NCBI GenBank assembly: GCA_036186865.1
Contig: AP025047.1
Span: 23,121,242 to 23,185,241 of the forward strand
Direction: 5' to 3'
DNA length: 64,000 bases
DNA from: Eustoma russellianum
Taxonomy: Eukaryota > Streptophyta > Magnoliopsida > Gentianales > Gentianaceae
The translations under genes were made by a program, and so were the position numbers. Each line of letters opens with the position of its first letter. Position 1 is the stretch's first letter. Positions 49,591 to 60,573 of this stretch are shown here, in pieces. A model generated the notes under the pieces. That model saw nothing but the letters and a program-made list of their open reading frames with translations, searched no databases and had not been told where the DNA came from.

Positions 49591-52500
49591 TGTAGAGATA
49601 AGAGGGTTTGAGTGATTTCAAAATAAGTGACTTAAATGCATATAAACGTGTACATGTATGCATGACATTTTGCCATTACTTGCCTTATTTAGCTTATATA
49701 TTATGTTGCCATACTAACGAGCCATGAAGCGTTAAAGCTTAAATCATATGGCAAACATTTGTTGTGTTTATACTATTTTCAGGTGCCACCATTAATGAAC
49801 TAAACTAGTTCATTAAGTGAAGTACTTAGTTTAATAAACTAAGTAGTTCATTAAAGGAAGCCACATTTGGAAAAGGCACAAAGGCAACAAAGCTAAGGAA
49901 GGAAAGTTTTCTCCTCCTCCCATCCTTAATTACACAAGCCATATATATATATGCATTACATATATTTTCAGAATTTTTGAAAAAGGCACATACACATGTA
50001 TTCCAACGTACTACCGATACGTTATATATTTTACGTACGTACGTTAACGTCACACCACTATACTTAACTCATATTTATGAGTATATTCAGGTCTTATATC
50101 ATATGATATAAGATATGGTGATGACAAATTAAATACGACACGATAAAAGGTTCTAAACCGAAATTTGTCGTATCGGGCGAATACCAAAACTTCACCAACG
50201 TGTCACGTACTTGCCATAAATAAATGGCCAGCCCCTATACTCCAAAATTTCATGTAAATTTCATGCACATCACTAAATGTTCAGCCAAAAATACTTTCCA
50301 TGTTGGCACACACAAATTACTCCATATTAAGGCCAAAATGTGAAGATTCCAAGTTTAATTTTGTCACATGTTAATGGTACCACTTTAGACCAGCCAAGTG
50401 CTGAGATTTAAAGTATATATTATATATATTATGTATAACATAATATATATAACATGTGCAAAAGTTGAAATTTAAATTAGAGAAAAATCGGGTAATCGAT
50501 AAATATCGAAAATTCGGTTTTCTACGCACACAACACATGGAACGTTTTTGGTACATCATGTGACACGTATCTAGACACTTTTTACATATGATATACATGT
50601 TAAAGTGTACTAGAAATTAAGTTAAGGGCTGATTGGAATATAACATATGTGTATTATTAAATGTGTACTATTTTACAAAGTTTGCAAAAATAAAATTCAG
50701 CACATGCACAATCATTTCCAACGCCTACAACAGCCATTTCGGAGATTATTTGGAGCCTTGTTGGCATATTGATTGGTCAAGGATCAATCATACAATGTTG
50801 GTGAATTGAAAAGAGAAGCTACAAATGGTAAGAATTCAAAATATATCTCTCTTATATCACATGCTGAAAATTTCAGCATGCTAAACATAGGGTGGCCGAT
50901 TTTATGACATTGAATGTGATATATTTCATCATCTTTTATTATGTGATTGATTGGAAGAAGAAATGGAAATGATTTGAATATTATTTAAATTAATAAAGAG
51001 TGATATTTTATATATCACACATGCTGAAAATTTTTCAGCATGTGTACAACTTGTGGTGGCCGAATTATTGGTCTAAATTGTGTCCAAGTTCATTTCTTAT
51101 GTGATAGCAATACTTACCATAACTTGGTGATTCAATTTTTAAAGAAAAAATCAAGGTAAATTGGGCATTGTTTTGAAAGAAATGGAATGATGCACATGCT
51201 GAATTTTCAGCATGGCAAGACTACTAGTTGGCCGATTTTTGCATTTAGTTGAGAAGGATTTGATGTCTTGCAATTTATGTGATATATCTCATGATTTATG
51301 GAAGTTATTTTGTGATGATTTTTGGCACATGTTTAAGTGAAATTCTCAGATTTTTTCCAAGTCATCAATGATGACAACATTCATCCAATGAGAAGGTGCC
51401 AAGTAAGCGAAGACTAAATGATCATCCAATAAGAAGATGCCAAGTAAGCAAGACATTGTCACAATGATGTCTTACACTCTCTCAAGGACTTAAAAGATAA
51501 TTTTCAAGAGGGGGAGACACCACCTAGGGGACGGCCATGCACCATTATAAGGAAAGAAGAGAGCAAACAAAACAAGAACAAGCATTGCAATTCAAAGTGA
51601 TTAAAAAGCCTAGCTCTTCCTCTTCTACATTCTCTTTCTTTCTCTCTTCTTGTAAGCCTATTGTATTCATATCTTTCAAACTTGAATAGGATTGATATAG
51701 ACCACCACTCATTATATATCTTTGTAAAAGATTTATCAAGGTGTGATCAATCTTCATTCTTGCGAGGTGGTGGTGTTCGTGTGAATTGTACTCGTCATAC
51801 AAGGTTTGTAAAGGGTTGGAGTTAGGTGTAACTCTATCAACCCTGCGGTAAGGTGTACTGCGTGTGTGTGATTAGTGTGAACCAAGGAAGGTGTTCCTTG
51901 AAGACTGGAGTAGGTTGTTTATAACCGAACCAGTATAAAATTCTTGGTGCCATTTACTTTCTGCATTTACTTTTCAGTTACTGCACTGATTATCCTTCTT
52001 GTTCGCATTCGTAAAAATAGTTAACGAATTTCAAAAATCACGAAAATTTCCAGAAATATACTCACACGTTCTAGGGTTAATTTGGCACAAGTTTCAACCC
52101 TTTTGGATAAGTATAAGTCATCCAAACGTCCAAAGTTCTGAGACTAGTACAGTCTGATTTTCAGGCTTGCAAAGGTTGAGACTTTGATCGTATTTGACTA
52201 TCTTCCCAAAAGAATTTTTCAAAACTGTTTCAACCCATTTAAATACAACGTATAAGGGGTTAGTCGTTAAATTTTCAGAGCATTTAGAGTTGTGTACAAA
52301 TAGGAATTAATTTTTCAAATCAGTGTATCGTTTCTGGCAGATTTGCGCAATCTGACCACCAACAATTTTTCAAGGGGTTAGAGGTTGAATTTTAATCTAA
52401 AATTTTTAGGAGATACTCATAACATCTGAGTCTAAGTTCTCTCCAAATTTCAGAATTTTTGAAGACCTGAAACCTAGTTTTCAAAACGTTTTACTGGTCC

Positions 52501-52616
52501 TGAAAACAGAAACTGTTTTCAGAAGTTGGGTTTTTGGTTCAAACTAATTTTAAAAACCACATTTTCCGCACCCACTATTCAACCCCCCCTTCTAGTGGTG
52601 CCTTGCTGATCCTACA
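49591..52616 (+). repeat. B 3' LTR (plus element), complete
   Basis: 3026 bp, TGTAGAGATAA...GATCCTACA. Perfect or near-perfect palindromes lie at 49824-49844, 50093-50112, 50860-50880, 51018-51044 and 51195-51214. A TATA-like ATTATAAGG lies near 51545. 51514-52616 is repeated at 31464-32572. Confidence 0.94.
50860..51214 (+). repeat. Serial CATGCTGAA/TTCAGCATG hairpins in B LTR
   Basis: Three inverted repeats with the same arms (CATGCTGAA and TTCAGCATG, 2-8 bp centres) occur within 355 bp. They recur in the minus-element LTRs (for example near 42815, 42990 and 43150), where they are the antisense of the same sites. Confidence 0.85.
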
Positions 52617-53710
52617 TTCTTGTTTGAAGGTTTAGAAGATTCACAAGGAAGAACGAAGATGCAGCCAAAAGGTTCTTCAATGAGAAATTCTCCATGGATA
52701 AGGACAAGAGGAAGGACCAAGAGAACAAATGCAGAAAATTTGGTCACTTCGTAAAGGATGGTATGGTGAAGGAGCCGCAACTAAAAGACTAGAAAGACAT
52801 CTACCAACGGAAGAAGGCTTTACGGAGCTAGCCCATTGGGAGAATATCCTATCCGGGTTCGAAGTGACAACGACGACAACGAGAATCCAGCTCTCACGGG
52901 GGTCATCACCGATGATCTCGACAAGGAGTTTTATTCTCTCATGGCTATTGAGGATGACATGGAGGTATGCACTATATCCTCACATTATAGATTACAAGAT
53001 GAAAAGGATGATTTAATGCAAGAAAATGTCTTTCTAGATATGAAATATAAACGTGTCAAAAAGGATTTCAAAGCATGCTTATATGAATATAATGACACGT
53101 TAGAAAATCACATTGCATTACAACTTGAGCATGATATTTTATTGACCATGCATGTGATTGCATTAGAACAGAAGCATGATTTGATGAAATCATGCATTCA
53201 AAATAAAACCCTTGGGAAAAAGAAAAATACTTCAAGGGAAAGTATTAAAAAGGTTGAGATAGTTAAAGATGCATCTACATTGAGCATGAAAGGAAAAGTT
53301 AAACCTAGTATCATGTATGCATCTAAGAAGGTTAAATCAAATGAGAAAGCATCATTTATCAAGGAGTCACAAAATTCCTTGAAGAAGCAAAGGCACATGC
53401 CTAAGGAAAAGGCAAAGTCAACAAAAGTATCAAAAACTTTTGTTGAATCCGTGAAAAATAAATCTTCTTTGATTTCAAAGAAAGTTGTTCCTAAAAGGGA
53501 ATCACAGAATGTGCCAATGCACAAGCATGATAACCATCATCACTCACACAAACACATTCGTACATGTTTTTATTGTAATAAAAAGGGTCATGTAGAAAGA
53601 GTGTGTAGAGCCAAAAGAAATAAGAATCTTGTATGGATGCTAAAGGGCGAAGTGAAGGTAACTAACCTCCAAGGACCTAAAATAAAAAGGGTACCAATGT
53701 CATATGATTC
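52617..53710 (+). pseudogene. C gag, right copy, 5'-truncated by B
   Basis: Begins at the TTCTT target where B ends. It holds the degenerate first knuckle (C-R-K-F-G-H-F-V-K-D-G), a TAG after QLKD (52789-52791), a small deletion near 52826, and then an open frame 52836-53774. That frame covers the coiled coil, the Lys-rich part and the intact second knuckle C-F-Y-C-N-K-K-G-H-V-E-R-V-C near 53566. The Trp codon after NLV is intact here, unlike the left copy. Confidence 0.92.
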
Positions 53711-54111
53711 TTTTGCAGGCCCTAGCTTTAAATGGAGAAAGCGAAGACAAGAACATCAAATGGGTCGTGGATAGTGGGTGTTCCAAGCATATGACGGGAT
53801 ACAAAAGTCTCTTCCATACACTCACTATGAAAGATAGAGGATTTGTCCTCTTTGGAGGTAGCAAAGGCCAAATCAAAGGACATGGTATTGTGAGTAACAA
53901 TTCCTTCTCTCTTAGTGATGTTCTATATGTTGTAGGATTAAAGTTTAACTTGATAAGTGTTAGTCAACTATGTGATGCTAGTTATGAAGTTATGTTTTTG
54001 AAAACAATGTGCATTGTGAAAAAGGATAACGCTATTCTATTTGAGGCTTTGAGATTCAAAAACATTTACAAACTTAGCATCAATGATTTGGTTTCACAAA
54101 ATGTATCTTGA
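53711..54111 (+). pseudogene. C protease, right copy
   Basis: KWVVDSGCSKHMTG with D-S-G at 53770-53778, then an open frame to LYVVGLKFNLISVSQL and SINDLVSQNVS, stop 54109-54111. The protease domain itself is uninterrupted from 53704. The frame is offset from gag upstream. Confidence 0.88.
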
Positions 54112-55505
54112 CGCAACTATGGCATAAACGTCTCGGACACGTATGTTTCAAAACTTTTAAATTTATTTGTGAAAATAGTAAGGTCCGAGGCCTTCAAAAA
54201 AATGAGTTTCGAAAACCAAGACTTGTGTGACACTTGTCAAAAGGCAAACAAATATATCCACCTCCAAACCCCTACAATTACTACATATGGATTTGTATGG
54301 GGATGTTGGAACAAAAAGTTTGGGTGGTAAACATTATACCTTTGTGGTAGTATATGACTATACTCGTTACACATGGGTGATGTTTCTTGTAAAGAAAAAT
54401 GATGCATGTAGTGAGTTTATAAATTTGAGTAGGCGATTGGAAAATCACATGGGTGACACCATTAAAACCATATGAAGTGATCATGGTGGTGAGTTTGATG
54501 GATAGTTTGAAAGGTTTTGTGAATCCAAAGGATATACACATAACCTTTCGGCTCCTAGAACTCCACAACAAAATGGTGTTGCCGAATGAAAGAATAGAAC
54601 TCTACAAGAAATGTGTAGAGCAATGTTAAATGAGTTTGGTTTGCCTAAGTATATTTGGGCCGAAGCGGTAAATGCCGCTTGCCATTTGATCAATCGTGGG
54701 CATTTGAGACCTTACCTAAATGTGACACCTTATGAGCTTTGGAATGGTAAAGTTCTCAATATTGGGTATTTTAAAGTGTTTGAGTGTAAGTGTTTCATAC
54801 ATAAGACTAAGGACACTTTGGACAAACTTGACCTCAAAGCGGATGAATGTATCTTTTTAGGTTATGCCTCAAATAGTAAAGCATTTCGTGTTTTCAACAA
54901 AAGGAGTCAAAAGGTGGAAGAATCAATCCATGTCAAGTTTAATAAGTCACTAAATGACAAACCTAAACTTAACAAGGATTGTGAAGAAAATGAAAGTGTT
55001 GCTCCTTAAGAAGAAATCCTTGAAGACATTCCAAGGATTGCTCATCAACAAAAATTGTTGATAAGTCTCCAAATAAAAACATCTTTATTGACTTAAGAGT
55101 AGAACCTATTGAAGGTATTCCTCCACCAAGTGTTCATGAACTTAGTGAGTCAAATAGAAATATTTCTCATATTCATCTTGTCGGTACACAAAATGTTGAA
55201 AATGCATCTCATATTCCGGAAAATGATACTCATATAAATTGTGATGATTCGTCTCTTCCGGAAGGTGATCAAGAAGAAGTTGGAGGAAATGTCTCCAATA
55301 TTCCTAGATCATTCAAGCATAAAAGTTCCCACTCACACGAGTTGGTCATAGGTGATCTAAAATAACGGTATCACTACACGAAGGCAATATAGAGAGAACG
55401 CATTTGTCTCTCTTATAGAGCCTAAAAAATATTAAGGATGCACTTCTTGATGAAAATTGGATCTTGGCTATGCACGAAAAATTAAACCAATTTGAAAGAA
55501 GTGAT
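54112..55505 (+). pseudogene. C integrase and linker, right copy
   Basis: The HKRLGH zinc site (about 54122) and CDTCQK are present. A small deletion removes codons after QK (54240). The core LLHMDLYG is followed by a stop in place of Arg before SDHGGEF (54473-54475) and another at the Arg of the NGVAE box (TGA near 54588); both fit CGA-to-TGA change. The C-terminal part is open 54611-55009. The linker runs on through stops to HSHELVIGDL (about 55350), the point just after which the left copy is lost. Confidence 0.88.
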
Positions 55506-56942
55506 GTTTGAGAGTTGGTTCCAAACCACTTGATCATCCTATTATTGGTACGAAATGGGTATTTCGTAACAAGATGGATGATCAAGGAAATGTCACTAGA
55601 AACAAAGCTAGACTAGTTGCTCAAGGATACCGTCAAGAAGAAGGTGTTGACTTTGATGAGACTTTTGCACCCGTATCACGACTTGAAGCGATAAGAATGT
55701 TGTTGGCATAGGCTTGCTATAAAGATTTTAAACTTTACCAAATGGATGTTAAATCCGCCTTCTTGAATGGTGTTGTTCAAGAAGAAATGTATGTTACACA
55801 ACCTCCCGGGTTTGAATGTCATAACTTACAACATCATGTATTCAAACTTAAAAAGGCTCTTTATGGCCTTAAACAAGCTCTAAGAGCTTGGTATGAGAGG
55901 TTAGGTGTTTTTCTTCTTAATAATGGATTCTCAAGGGGTAAAGTTGACACAACTTTGTTTATCAAAGAACAAAGTAAAAATCAATTAATTGTACAAGTAT
56001 ATGTTGATGATATTATTTTTGGTGCTACTAGCAATTGTCTTTGTGAGCAATTTGCTAGCTTAATGCAAGGTGAATTCGAGATGAGCATGATGGACGAGCT
56101 TACTTACTTTCTCGGGCTTCAAATCAAGCAAACTCAAGCAGGTGTGTATATTTCTCAAACCAAATATACTAAAGATTTGCTCAAAAAGTACAATTTTGGT
56201 GAAGGAAGGGAAGTAAGCACTCCAATGAGCACAAGTGCAAACCTTGACAAAGATGAGAAAGGAAATCATATCAAGGTAACCTTGTGTCATGGTATTATAG
56301 GGAGTCTAATTTATTTGACTGCAAGTAGACCAGATATATTACATGCAGTGTGCTTATGTGCTAGATTTCAAAGTGATCCTAGAGAAATGCATCTAGTTGC
56401 GGTAAAACGTATTTTTAGATACCTTAGGTGTACTATGAAATTTGGATTATTTTATCCCAAGAATGCATGTTTTAATTTAAGAGGATATTGTGACTCCGAT
56501 TATGTCGAGAGTCTGTTGATAGGAAGAGCACATCCGGGACTTGTCAATTTTTGGTGATTGTCTTGTCTCTTGGTTTTCCAAGAAACAAAATAATGTTTCT
56601 CTTTCTACGGCGGAATTCGAATATATGTCGGTCACCTCTTGTTGTGTACAATTATTATGGATGACCAACACTTTGAATGATTATAACATTCAGTTCTTCA
56701 AAGTGCCTATTTTGTGTGATCATATGTCTGCTAGCAATATTGCACAAAATCCGGTCCACCACAGTCGGACTAAGCATATTGAAGTGAGATATACATTTTA
56801 TCTGTGATTGTGTACAAAAGAACTTGGTTAGTGTGGAATTTGTTCCAACACATGACCAATTAGCAGACATCTTTACGAAACCCTTACCTAGTGATGTATT
56901 TGCATCTATAAGAAGCATGTTAGGGTTACTTAACATGGGTTA
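55506..56942 (+). pseudogene. C reverse transcriptase and RNase H
   Basis: RT starts near KPLDHPIIGTKWVFRNKMDDQG. TAG at about 55710 replaces an Ile/Trp-like codon after MLLA. From 55742 the frame is open through MDVKSAFLNGVVQEE, GLKQALRAWYERL, YVDD at 56000-56011 and TASRPDILHAVCLCARF. A frameshift near 56505 (CDSDY then altered DRK-type box) moves RNase H to 56541-56807 (SWFSKKQNNVSLST, HSRTKHIEVRY), and another near 56805 precedes PTHDQLADIFTKPLP. The pol stop is near 56942. Confidence 0.9.
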
Positions 56943-56999
56943 ACACTATCCCATCTTGAGTTGAAGCAAGGAAATTTTCAAATTTTTAAGATTAGTGTA

Positions 57000-57270
57000 C
57001 ATAAAGCGCTTTATCTGAATTAGTTCAGGCGTTTAATGTCACATTAAGTGCCTGATGATAAGAATGTCACTCGTTCGAAGTGACATCCAACGCTTTATGT
57101 ATTTAAAAACAATTATTCGAAGTGGCATTAAGCGCTTTATACAAACTGTATCACTCGTTCAAAGTGACTTCAATCGCTTAATCCCTTCAACCACAACCGT
57201 TCCAAGTCATTTTAAGCGCTTCATCCTTGTTCATGAAGATGTTCAAAGTGACATAAGGTGCCTAAACCTT
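57000..57270 (+). repeat. LTR-like motif array outside the LTR, after C pol
   Basis: About six copies of AGCGCTTTAT/AAGCGCTTCAT-type words alternate with TTCGAAGTGAC or GTTCAAAGTGAC. They resemble the motif units of the C LTR (AGGCGCTTCATGTGA, TTCGAACGCC) but lie in the internal region, 60-330 bp after the pol stop and about 380 bp before the envelope-like start. Confidence 0.65.
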
Positions 57271-57299
57271 ATTTTTTCCTTGTTAAGCTAAGTATCCTT

Positions 57300-57650
57300 T
57301 CACTTTTTCGTGCGAATTAAAGGATTTGACCACTGCCACCGTCTTTCCCTCTTCCCCACGTCGCCTTCTTCTTCCCTCCACTTCCCAATTCACTCCCACT
57401 TCCCTATGTTTCCCACTTCCCATCTTTTTTCTCTATCCCTTCTTCTTCTCCCTCCTTTTCATCTTCCTCCACTACTCAAAATTACTCCCACTCTCCCAAT
57501 CTCCCACCATTTCCATCCCTCCTTTAAAATTCCTCCTCTCTCACTTCTATTCACAAATCCTCATAACCATCTTCAAACTCTATCTCCTCTCCATTTACAT
57601 AAAACATCCTTTCCTCCATAAACTTACACACTCAAATCATCATATAAAAA
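57300..57650 (+). other. Pyrimidine-rich leader before the envelope-like ORF
   Basis: 57336-57630 is strongly C/T-rich (runs such as CTTCTTCTTCCCTCC), with a TATAAAA word at 57643-57649. Open frames here (57310-57673) are low-complexity artefacts. It may act as a 5' leader or splice-acceptor tract for the next ORF. Confidence 0.45.
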
Positions 57651-58809
57651 ATGGCCTCACAAGGAAGAAATAGTGCAAGATCCTCAAGACCTGTCCCAAG
57701 GGGACACAAACGAAAACAAAGAGCTACCATTGTCGAGCCTGAAAATCTCACATCTATCTGAAATGGGCTCTCCAAGGATAACTTTCCTTGGATGAGAAAA
57801 AATTTTGACTCCGATGTCACAAAATCACCTCCTCATGTTGCCAAAGGTGCCCATCTATCACTCCATTCACACATGCTTTATGAAGAATGGAGGAGCAACA
57901 ACAGACCCGTCGTGCCCCTCAAACTGATTTGTGTCAGCGACTTCACTGAGGCTCACAACGCGAATCAAGTCATCACCCTCTTTGATCATCAAGGCTGTAC
58001 CCCTCTTTGGTCTAGACATGACATGCAGTATTTCTCCAGAGGATACACTAGACTGTTCTACGCCAACATGTGGATCATTCCACATCTGAGCCTCAGCAAT
58101 TCTCTTTGCACACAGTTGTCGCTGGTACACCCCTCGATGTCTCTATACAAGAACTTTGTGATGCTCTAGGGTTAAGAAATGAGGGACTAAGTGACTTCTC
58201 CGTATTTGGCTGGAGTGACAAATATGGAGTACGTGAGTAAGATAACAAGTTTGATCTGGAATATTTTCTAATAAAGAAAACTCAGAACATGCCTATGGTG
58301 AACAGAATTGTGCTGGCTATGGTTACTTATTGTGTCAACGGTAAGGCAACTAGAAATCCAAGAAATATAGATTTCTATGTTACTTATCTCTCAAGCATCA
58401 GACACAGTTAAATTTTTGATGGATAATAGTGGAAGTAATGATGGATGCTCTTTGGTAGGGCTCAAAGGCCCTGCCCTTTGCTAATGTTGTCATCATTCTG
58501 ATGAAATCCAAAGGCATTGAGTTTCTAGACAGGGAGATGACAAAGGTGGCGAAGACGGATTATTATGATAATTTCAACATCGTCTAAGCCATTGACTCCC
58601 AAAGACGAAATGCCACTACAATTCTGGATATTGTTGATGAGGTCGACGAAGGACCTTAAGAAGGTGTGGATGGTAGCAATGACCCTGAATTGTTATCACG
58701 CATTCAGTTCCTGGAACAAATAGTTCAACGGTTAGAGCTTCGCGATGCAGAGCATGAAGCTTGGCATACTCGGAACGAATATCGTATGACATTTTTCAAG
58801 AATGCCCTC
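57651..58809 (+). pseudogene. C envelope-like ORF, N-terminal part, broken
   Basis: ATG 57651 opens a basic start (MASQGRNSARSSRPVPRGHK). A stop lies at about 57760; the frame then runs on to a segment with RLFYANMWI (about 58050). After a frameshift near 58095 it reads TPLDVSIQELCDALGLRNEGL and later NRIVLAMVTYCVNGKA. This pattern matches the 'envelope-like' or 'putative plant transposon protein' ORF placed after pol in SIRE-type elements. The end is acidic and then coiled (RIQFLEQIVQRLELRD). At least four stops interrupt it. The function of such proteins is unproven; no clear signal peptide is seen. Confidence 0.68.
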
Positions 58810-59300
58810 TAGGTTAATTGCATCTGGTATCCATACTTTTCCACAAAGTTTTAAGTAGCATCCATACTTTCATCTAATTCGCTTAGCAGCCATACTTATT
58901 GGTGAAATTAACACCCGCCATCTGGCAACCGGGAATTGACCTATTGTAGACGGTTTTTATCAAAATTCTTTTTATTTTTCATGTTTAACACATTTGGAGC
59001 CCAAATTTTCCCAACCATGGTTTTTCCACCTTCATCCATTACTTCCAACCGATTCCTCCCTCCAAAATATCTCTAAAACTTGCAGCCAATTCTTGTTCTT
59101 TATCCCCAAAACTTCCAGAGCCTCTATTATTCTTTATCTCCCTAAATCTTCTACAAAGCCTCTCTGCAATTGAAGAAGAAGAGAAGAGTCATATTTCGGC
59201 GGGTTCAAGCCATAGGTGTTTCAACACATCTATTGGTTATATCAACACATCAATTGGTCTTTCAAGAGTTGGGTCTGCTAAATTTCCAATCTTAGCAAAA

Positions 59301-59603
59301 GGAACTGGGAAAACTAAAGAAGAAATTGAAAAAGACGTCCAGCGTCCAAAATACTTCCAAGCTCAAGAGGCAATTGATTATGGGATTGTAGAGAAGATTA
59401 TTGACTCGAGGGATTCAACATTTGAAAAAAAGGTAACCAACAACTTAAGCTGTTCAATCTGTGAGTTTCTCTGTACACGGCTTTCTATGATATTTCCAAT
59501 AACCAACATGTATTTGCAAAATATTGAAGAATTGCTTGCACAATCGAGAGCCATGAGAGCATCAAGAGCAGGCCCTCAAGCTGCTCCATCTAGGTTCATA
59601 TGA
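59301..59603 (+). pseudogene. Captured ClpP/ClpR-like protease subunit fragment with intron
   Basis: 59301-59432 encodes 44 residues, GTGKTKEEIEKDVQRPKYF followed by QAQEAIDYGIVEKIIDS. This is the C-terminal helical part of Clp protease subunits, where the known family pattern is TGxxxExIExDxxRxxYxxxxEAxxYGxID. A GTAACC donor-like site follows at 59433. Coding-like sequence resumes at about 59530 with LLAQSRAMRASRAGPQAAPS to TGA 59601-59603, which resembles tails of plastid ClpR/ClpP proteins. The catalytic Ser and His regions are not included, so it cannot be an active protease. The kept intron shows capture at DNA level. Confidence 0.75.
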
Positions 59604-59691
59604 TCAGAAAGCCACTGCAAGATTGAGAGTTTAATGGTTCATATCTCCGTTTCAAGTACCTGTATATTCTTCTGTCGTTAGGGGGCTTTAT

Positions 59692-59850
59692 GACTATATC
59701 GTCGGAGGAGAAAGTGGAGCCACCGACGGCCACCGGTGAAGGCGGGTTTCACTGTGCGCCTCCCGATGATGGCTTTCCCAATTCCCACCCCTTTGTCGAC
59801 GATGATACTTTGGGAGCAGCGTTTGCTATAAACCCAATGAGCAGTCAATG
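59692..59850 (+). other. Second captured coding-like fragment in Pack-MULE
   Basis: ATG 59691 or so opens a 53-codon frame (MTISSEEKVEPPTATGEGGF ... AFAINPMSSQ) ending TGA near 59851. Its G+C content is plainly higher than the sequence around it, as for a captured host exon. I do not recognise the parent gene. The start and end of the fragment are uncertain. Confidence 0.45.
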
Positions 59851-60116
59851 AGAAAATACAAGGGGCTTTTTGATTTTTTTCTCTGTTATTATTGAAAGTA
59901 GTGATACATAACCTAGGTTAAAGTCAGGTTAAAAGTGGGTTAAGTCCGGTCAACGGTCGATTTGAGCTGTCAACGGTAAACCAGTAAGTCATCCGGATGC
60001 CAGGTGTTCATTTCATCAATAAGTATGGCTGCTAAGCGAATTAGATGAAAATATGGATGCTACTTAAAACTTTGTGGAAAAGTATAAATACCAGGTGCAA
60101 TTAACTCAATGCCCTT

Positions 60117-60316
60117 TTGCAGCTGAATCTGTGGATTCAACTCCCCTTGGATTTTGATGATTTAGGGGGAGAAAATGGTGGTGGTGGTTCCAGTGGTGCG
60201 GGTGCTCTGATGTTGATGGTTCAACAACTGGATTTGCGAATTTTGCGACTGGCAGTGAATTTGGATTTGGTAGCTTCACAACGGGTAGCGGAGATGCTGG
60301 TCCAGAAAATGCATAG
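60117..60316 (+). pseudogene. C envelope-like ORF, C-terminal part
   Basis: Continues the envelope-like frame after the Pack-MULE: NAL then LQLNLWIQLPLDFDDL, a Gly/Ser-rich stretch, a frameshift near 60208 and a Gly/Phe/Thr-rich tail (FATGSEFGFGSFTTGSGD) ending TAG 60314-60316. Confidence 0.6.
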
Positions 60317-60573
60317 AAAACAATGATGTCTTGTCTAACCTTCTAGTGATTTTTTTAATCAATTTGTTTTTGTTGCATGTGATGATTAAATATTAATGAA
60401 TTTGATTTTTCTTGAGATTTTTGTTCGTGATGATTTTGTTACATGTGATAGAACTTGTAGGTCATCATGTTGATAGAGACAAACTTTAGGCATAAAGTGA
60501 GGGGGAGCATGAGTTAAGGGGGAGCTAACTTTAAAAGTTATGCATATTGTAAAATCATCAAAAAGAGGGAGAA
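60317..60573 (+). other. C 3' untranslated region with polypurine tracts
   Basis: AGGGGGAG tracts at about 60502 and 60520, and AAGAGGGAGAA directly before the 3' LTR at 60574. No gene is seen. Confidence 0.75.

Larger units (their letters stand above)
44469..52616 (+). mobile_element. Copia element B, plus strand, 5' end missing
   Basis: Lacks the 5' LTR, primer site and first ~58 gag codons; it begins at the codons for STVDGVTLEVV. Otherwise it is complete through RNase H, polypurine tracts and a full 3' LTR (49591-52616), which is followed by C gag at the target TTCTT. Its LTR is clearly more diverged from the minus element's LTRs than those are from each other, so it is a separate and older insertion. 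Confidence 0.92.
58801..60116. mobile_element. Pack-MULE with captured gene fragments, flanked by 9-bp TSD
   Basis: 58810-60107 (1298 bp) has inverted ends matching over about 120 bp: left TAGGTTAATTGCATCTGG, right complement GAGTTAATTGCACCTGG. Both continue with a CACAAAGTTTTAAGTAGCAT block. Flanks are AATGCCCTC (58801-58809) and AATGCCCTT (60108-60116), and the envelope-like frame reads straight across the empty site. It carries no transposase, but does carry a ClpP/ClpR-like fragment and a second coding-looking piece, which is the definition of a Pack-MULE. Confidence 0.88.

Noticed and set aside
57310..57673. Two overlapping ORFs of 103 and 115 codons
   Set aside because: Low-complexity Ser/Pro/Leu/Phe translation of a C/T-rich tract; open only because such sequence rarely has stops.
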